Shown in pieces: positions 22,919 to 24,945 of a DNA stretch of 24,945 nt (positions are counted from its first letter, which is position 1; every line of letters begins with the position of its first letter). Location of the stretch: contig CADBMS010000143.1 of the NCBI GenBank assembly GCA_902795935.1, positions 1 to 24,945 on the forward strand. Reading direction: 5' to 3'. The position numbers and the translations under genes are program-made. The notes beneath the pieces are model-generated. The model saw only the letters and a list, made by a program, of their open reading frames with translations. It searched no databases and was not told the origin of the DNA. The DNA is from an uncultured Methanobrevibacter sp. GTDB taxonomy: Archaea > Methanobacteriota > Methanobacteria > Methanobacteriales > Methanobacteriaceae.

Positions 22919-24592
22919 ATGGACGACTTAGAAAAAATAGTTTATAAACATGCTTTAATGAATGCTGTAAAACACAAAGGAAATGCAAATCCTGGTGCAG
23001 TAATGGGTTCAATAATGAGCCAAGAACCTGAATTAAGAAAAGATGCAAAAAAAATAGGTAAAATATCTGGTAAAATTGTTGCTAAAGTAAATAATTTAAG
23101 TTTAAAAGAACAACAAGAAGAAATAGATAATTTAGACATCAAATTAGAAACAAAAAAACAAAAAAAAGAAGAAGGATTAACACAACTTCCTGGAGCTCAT
23201 GAAAACATTGTAATGAGATTTGCACCAAACCCAAGTGGACCATTACACATAGGCCATGCAAGAGCAGCAGTACCCAATGCAGAATATGTTAAAAAATATG
23301 ATGGAAAACTCATTTTAAGAATAGAAGACACTGACCCTAAAAGGGTATTTCCAGATGCTTATGATATGATATTAGAAGATCTTCAATGGTTAGGCATCGA
23401 ACCAGATAACATTTATTACCAAAGTGATAGATTTGAAATTTATTATGAATATGCAGAAAAATTAATTAAATCAGGTGCTGCATACATGTGTACTTGTGAT
23501 AGTGTTGAGTTTAAAAAACTTAAAGATAACTGTAAACCATGTCCATGTAGAAACAACTCCACAGAAAAAAACATGAAATTATGGGAACAATTCCCTGAAA
23601 TGCAAGAAGGAAAAGCAGTACTAAGAATTAAAACAGATATTGAACATAAAAATCCTGCAATACGTGATTGGGTAGCAATGAGAATTGTAAACGAAGAACA
23701 CCCTAGAATAGGAACTAAATACAAAATATACCCAATGATGAATTTTTCAGTTGCTATTGATGATTATTTAATGGGAATGACACATGTATTAAGAGGAAAA
23801 GACCATTTAGCTAACACAGAAAAGCAAAAATATTTATACCAACACCTAAACTGGGAAATCCCGGAATTTATTCACTATGGCCGTTTAAAAATGGAAGATA
23901 TTGCATTAAGTACATCTAAAGCAATGGAAGGAATTAAAAATGGAGAATATATGGGATGGGATGATCCAAAATTAGGAACACTACGAGCAATAGCAAGAAG
24001 AGGGATTCAAAAAGAAACAATATACAATTTCATGATAGAAATTGGAGTAAAAATGTCAGATTCCTCCATAAGTTGGAAAAAAATATATGGATTAAATAGA
24101 AACATCCTAGAAGAAAAAGTAAACAGATACTTCTTTGTAGAAAACCCACAAAAAATAACAATTAACAACCTACCAGAATTTGATTGTAGAAATGTAATAA
24201 GGCCATTACACCCAGACTTTTTAGAAAGAGGAAACAGAACATTATCTTTTACTAATGAAGTTTATTTAGCTAATAATGACATAATAAATGGTAAAATCTT
24301 AAGATTAATGGATGCTGCAAATATATCAATCAATAATGATGTTGCAGAATACCACAGCACATCCTTTGAAGATGCACGCGAAATAAAAGCACAAATAGTT
24401 CAATGGGTGCCAATAGAAGATAATATTGAAGCAGAAGTAATTATGCCAGATTCATCCTCAGTATTTGGATACTGTGAACCAGAATGTAAAAACCTAAAAG
24501 TAAATGACATAGTTCAATTAGAACGATTTGGATTTGCAAGAGTAGATGAAGTAACTGATAATAAAATAAAATTCTATTTTGCACACAAATAG
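22919..24592 (+). CDS. gltX: Glutamyl-tRNA synthetase, archaeal type
   Basis: This class I synthetase charges tRNA-Glu. The 557-residue product has an archaeal/eukaryotic N-terminal helical extension (about 1-95), then MRFAPNPSGPLHIGHARAAV with the HIGH motif at 110-113, RIEDTDPKRVFP, a cysteine cluster (C191, C193, C205, C208, C210), and the KMSKS equivalent ALSTSK (329-334). The C-terminal beta-barrel anticodon domain is the GlnRS-like one of archaea and eukaryotes, which separates it from bacterial GltX. ATG 22919 is the start; the in-frame GTG at 22910 belongs to the GTGA binding site. Its codons are richer in C-ending forms than those of the two genes before it. Confidence 0.96.
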   Translation: MDDLEKIVYKHALMNAVKHKGNANPGAVMGSIMSQEPELRKDAKKIGKISGKIVAKVNNLSLKEQQEEIDNLDIKLETKKQKKEEGLTQLPGAHENIVMRFAPNPSGPLHIGHARAAVPNAEYVKKYDGKLILRIEDTDPKRVFPDAYDMILEDLQWLGIEPDNIYYQSDRFEIYYEYAEKLIKSGAAYMCTCDSVEFKKLKDNCKPCPCRNNSTEKNMKLWEQFPEMQEGKAVLRIKTDIEHKNPAIRDWVAMRIVNEEHPRIGTKYKIYPMMNFSVAIDDYLMGMTHVLRGKDHLANTEKQKYLYQHLNWEIPEFIHYGRLKMEDIALSTSKAMEGIKNGEYMGWDDPKLGTLRAIARRGIQKETIYNFMIEIGVKMSDSSISWKKIYGLNRNILEEKVNRYFFVENPQKITINNLPEFDCRNVIRPLHPDFLERGNRTLSFTNEVYLANNDIINGKILRLMDAANISINNDVAEYHSTSFEDAREIKAQIVQWVPIEDNIEAEVIMPDSSSVFGYCEPECKNLKVNDIVQLERFGFARVDEVTDNKIKFYFAHK

Positions 24593-24620
24593 AATTTATA
24601 GGGTGCTAGATTTTTTTATA
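24569..24620 (+). terminator. Perfect 11-bp hairpin over the gltX stop codon, then T7
   Basis: AAATTCTATTT (24569-24579) pairs exactly with AAATAGAATTT (24587-24597) around a 7-base loop (TGCACAC). The gltX stop TAG (24590-24592) lies in the 3' strand. A run of seven T follows at 24611-24617. This looks like a termination or 3'-end stabilising structure. Confidence 0.6.
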
Positions 24621-24945
24621 TTTTTAATTCTTCAATTTGGACTTATTTTTATATTTTTGAGTTTTGTTTGTTATTATTTTATTGTGCTGTTGTTTTATTT
24701 TTTTGTTAAATTAAAAATGGGTTGTTTTGAATCGAATAATTTAAATATTGATAGTAACATATGGTTGTTTGGTGATAAAAATGTTACTGGGGTTAAATTA
24801 TGATTCAAATGAGCCTAAACTTATTTTTATTGGGTAAAATATTTGAAATTATTGGTGCTAAAAATTTTAGAGGTGTGTGCAGTCGAAAATGGGATAAGAA
24901 ATTGTGAAGTGTTGATAAAATCTATAAAATTTGCTTTTTATGGTG
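24593..24945. other. Non-coding AT-rich tail of the window, no convincing gene
   Basis: This 353-base stretch is very T-rich in its first 130 bases. Frames open across it give hydrophobic strings explained by T-rich codons. A 35-codon reading frame (ATG 24800 to TGA 24907) is not recognisable. It holds one clear inverted repeat (24753-24788), a small palindrome CTAAAAATTTTAG (24859-24871), and near the right edge a TATA-like TCTATAAAATT at about 24920-24930 that may serve a gene beyond the window. Confidence 0.6.
24753..24788. repeat. Inverted repeat AGTAACAT / ATGTTACT
   Basis: AGTAACAT (24753-24760) and ATGTTACT (24781-24788) are exact eight-base complements 20 bases apart, in otherwise featureless DNA after gltX. 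It could be an RNA stem or a regulator binding site; nothing else supports either. Confidence 0.4.

Noticed and set aside
24579..24803. Small hydrophobic protein starting inside the gltX end
   Set aside because: It begins within gltX and has no ribosome binding site; its hydrophobicity is explained by T-rich non-coding DNA.
24800..24907. 35-residue frame (MIQMSLNLFLLGKIFEIIGA...)
   Set aside because: No binding site, no recognisable family, and within the length expected by chance.

Overview
This window is a continuous piece of an archaeal chromosome, very probably from a low-GC methanogen of the Methanobacteriales (Methanobrevibacter or Methanosphaera type). Four things point there. The DNA is visibly AT-rich with A/T-ending codons. 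The ribosomal proteins are archaeal-only types (S4e, L32e, L19e, L34e, L14e, L18e). RNA polymerase subunits RpoD, RpoN and RpoK lie inside the ribosomal clusters, and RpoD carries a double ferredoxin domain. The pathway genes are those of archaeal lipid synthesis. The genus is inferred from gene content and order, not from a search. All genes are on the + strand.

Layout. (1) 1-6717 is the distal part of the S10/spc-like operon: S4e (5' cut off), L5, S14, S8, L6, L32e, then a 189-base gap, then L19e, L18, S5, L30, L15 and secY. (2) 6757-10139 holds adenylate kinase, a DUF106/EMC3-like membrane insertase, L34e, cytidylate kinase, L14e and the pseudouridine synthase Cbf5. (3) 10140-10579 is non-coding apart from tRNA-Ser(GGA), and it is rich in hairpins. 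(4) 10580-14547 is the alpha-like operon: S13, S4, S11, RpoD, L18e, L13, S9, RpoN, RpoK. (5) 14581-16559 holds enolase and S2. (6) 16684-22818 is a MEMO1-family gene followed by an isoprenoid block: mevalonate kinase, isopentenyl phosphate kinase, type 2 IPP isomerase, RNase J and a C15/C20 prenyl synthase. (7) 22919-24592 is glutamyl-tRNA synthetase, ending in a hairpin that contains its stop codon. 24593-24945 has no convincing gene.

How it works together. The window combines ribosome assembly, transcription, nucleotide monophosphate kinases, protein export and insertion (SecY plus the DUF106 insertase), rRNA/tRNA pseudouridylation, and the route from mevalonate to the C20 precursor of archaeal ether lipids.

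Most of the window is well-conserved housekeeping DNA, and I did not find an obviously new protein system. The most interesting unexplained signals are RNA-level. The L19e gene is preceded by a nest of adjoining perfect stems ending next to its Shine-Dalgarno. The tRNA-Ser/S13 gap holds three separate perfect or near-perfect hairpins, one of which can pair in two exclusive ways. A MEMO1-family protein of unknown role sits at the head of the isoprenoid genes. All coordinates, stems and counts were worked out by hand; no folding program or database was used.
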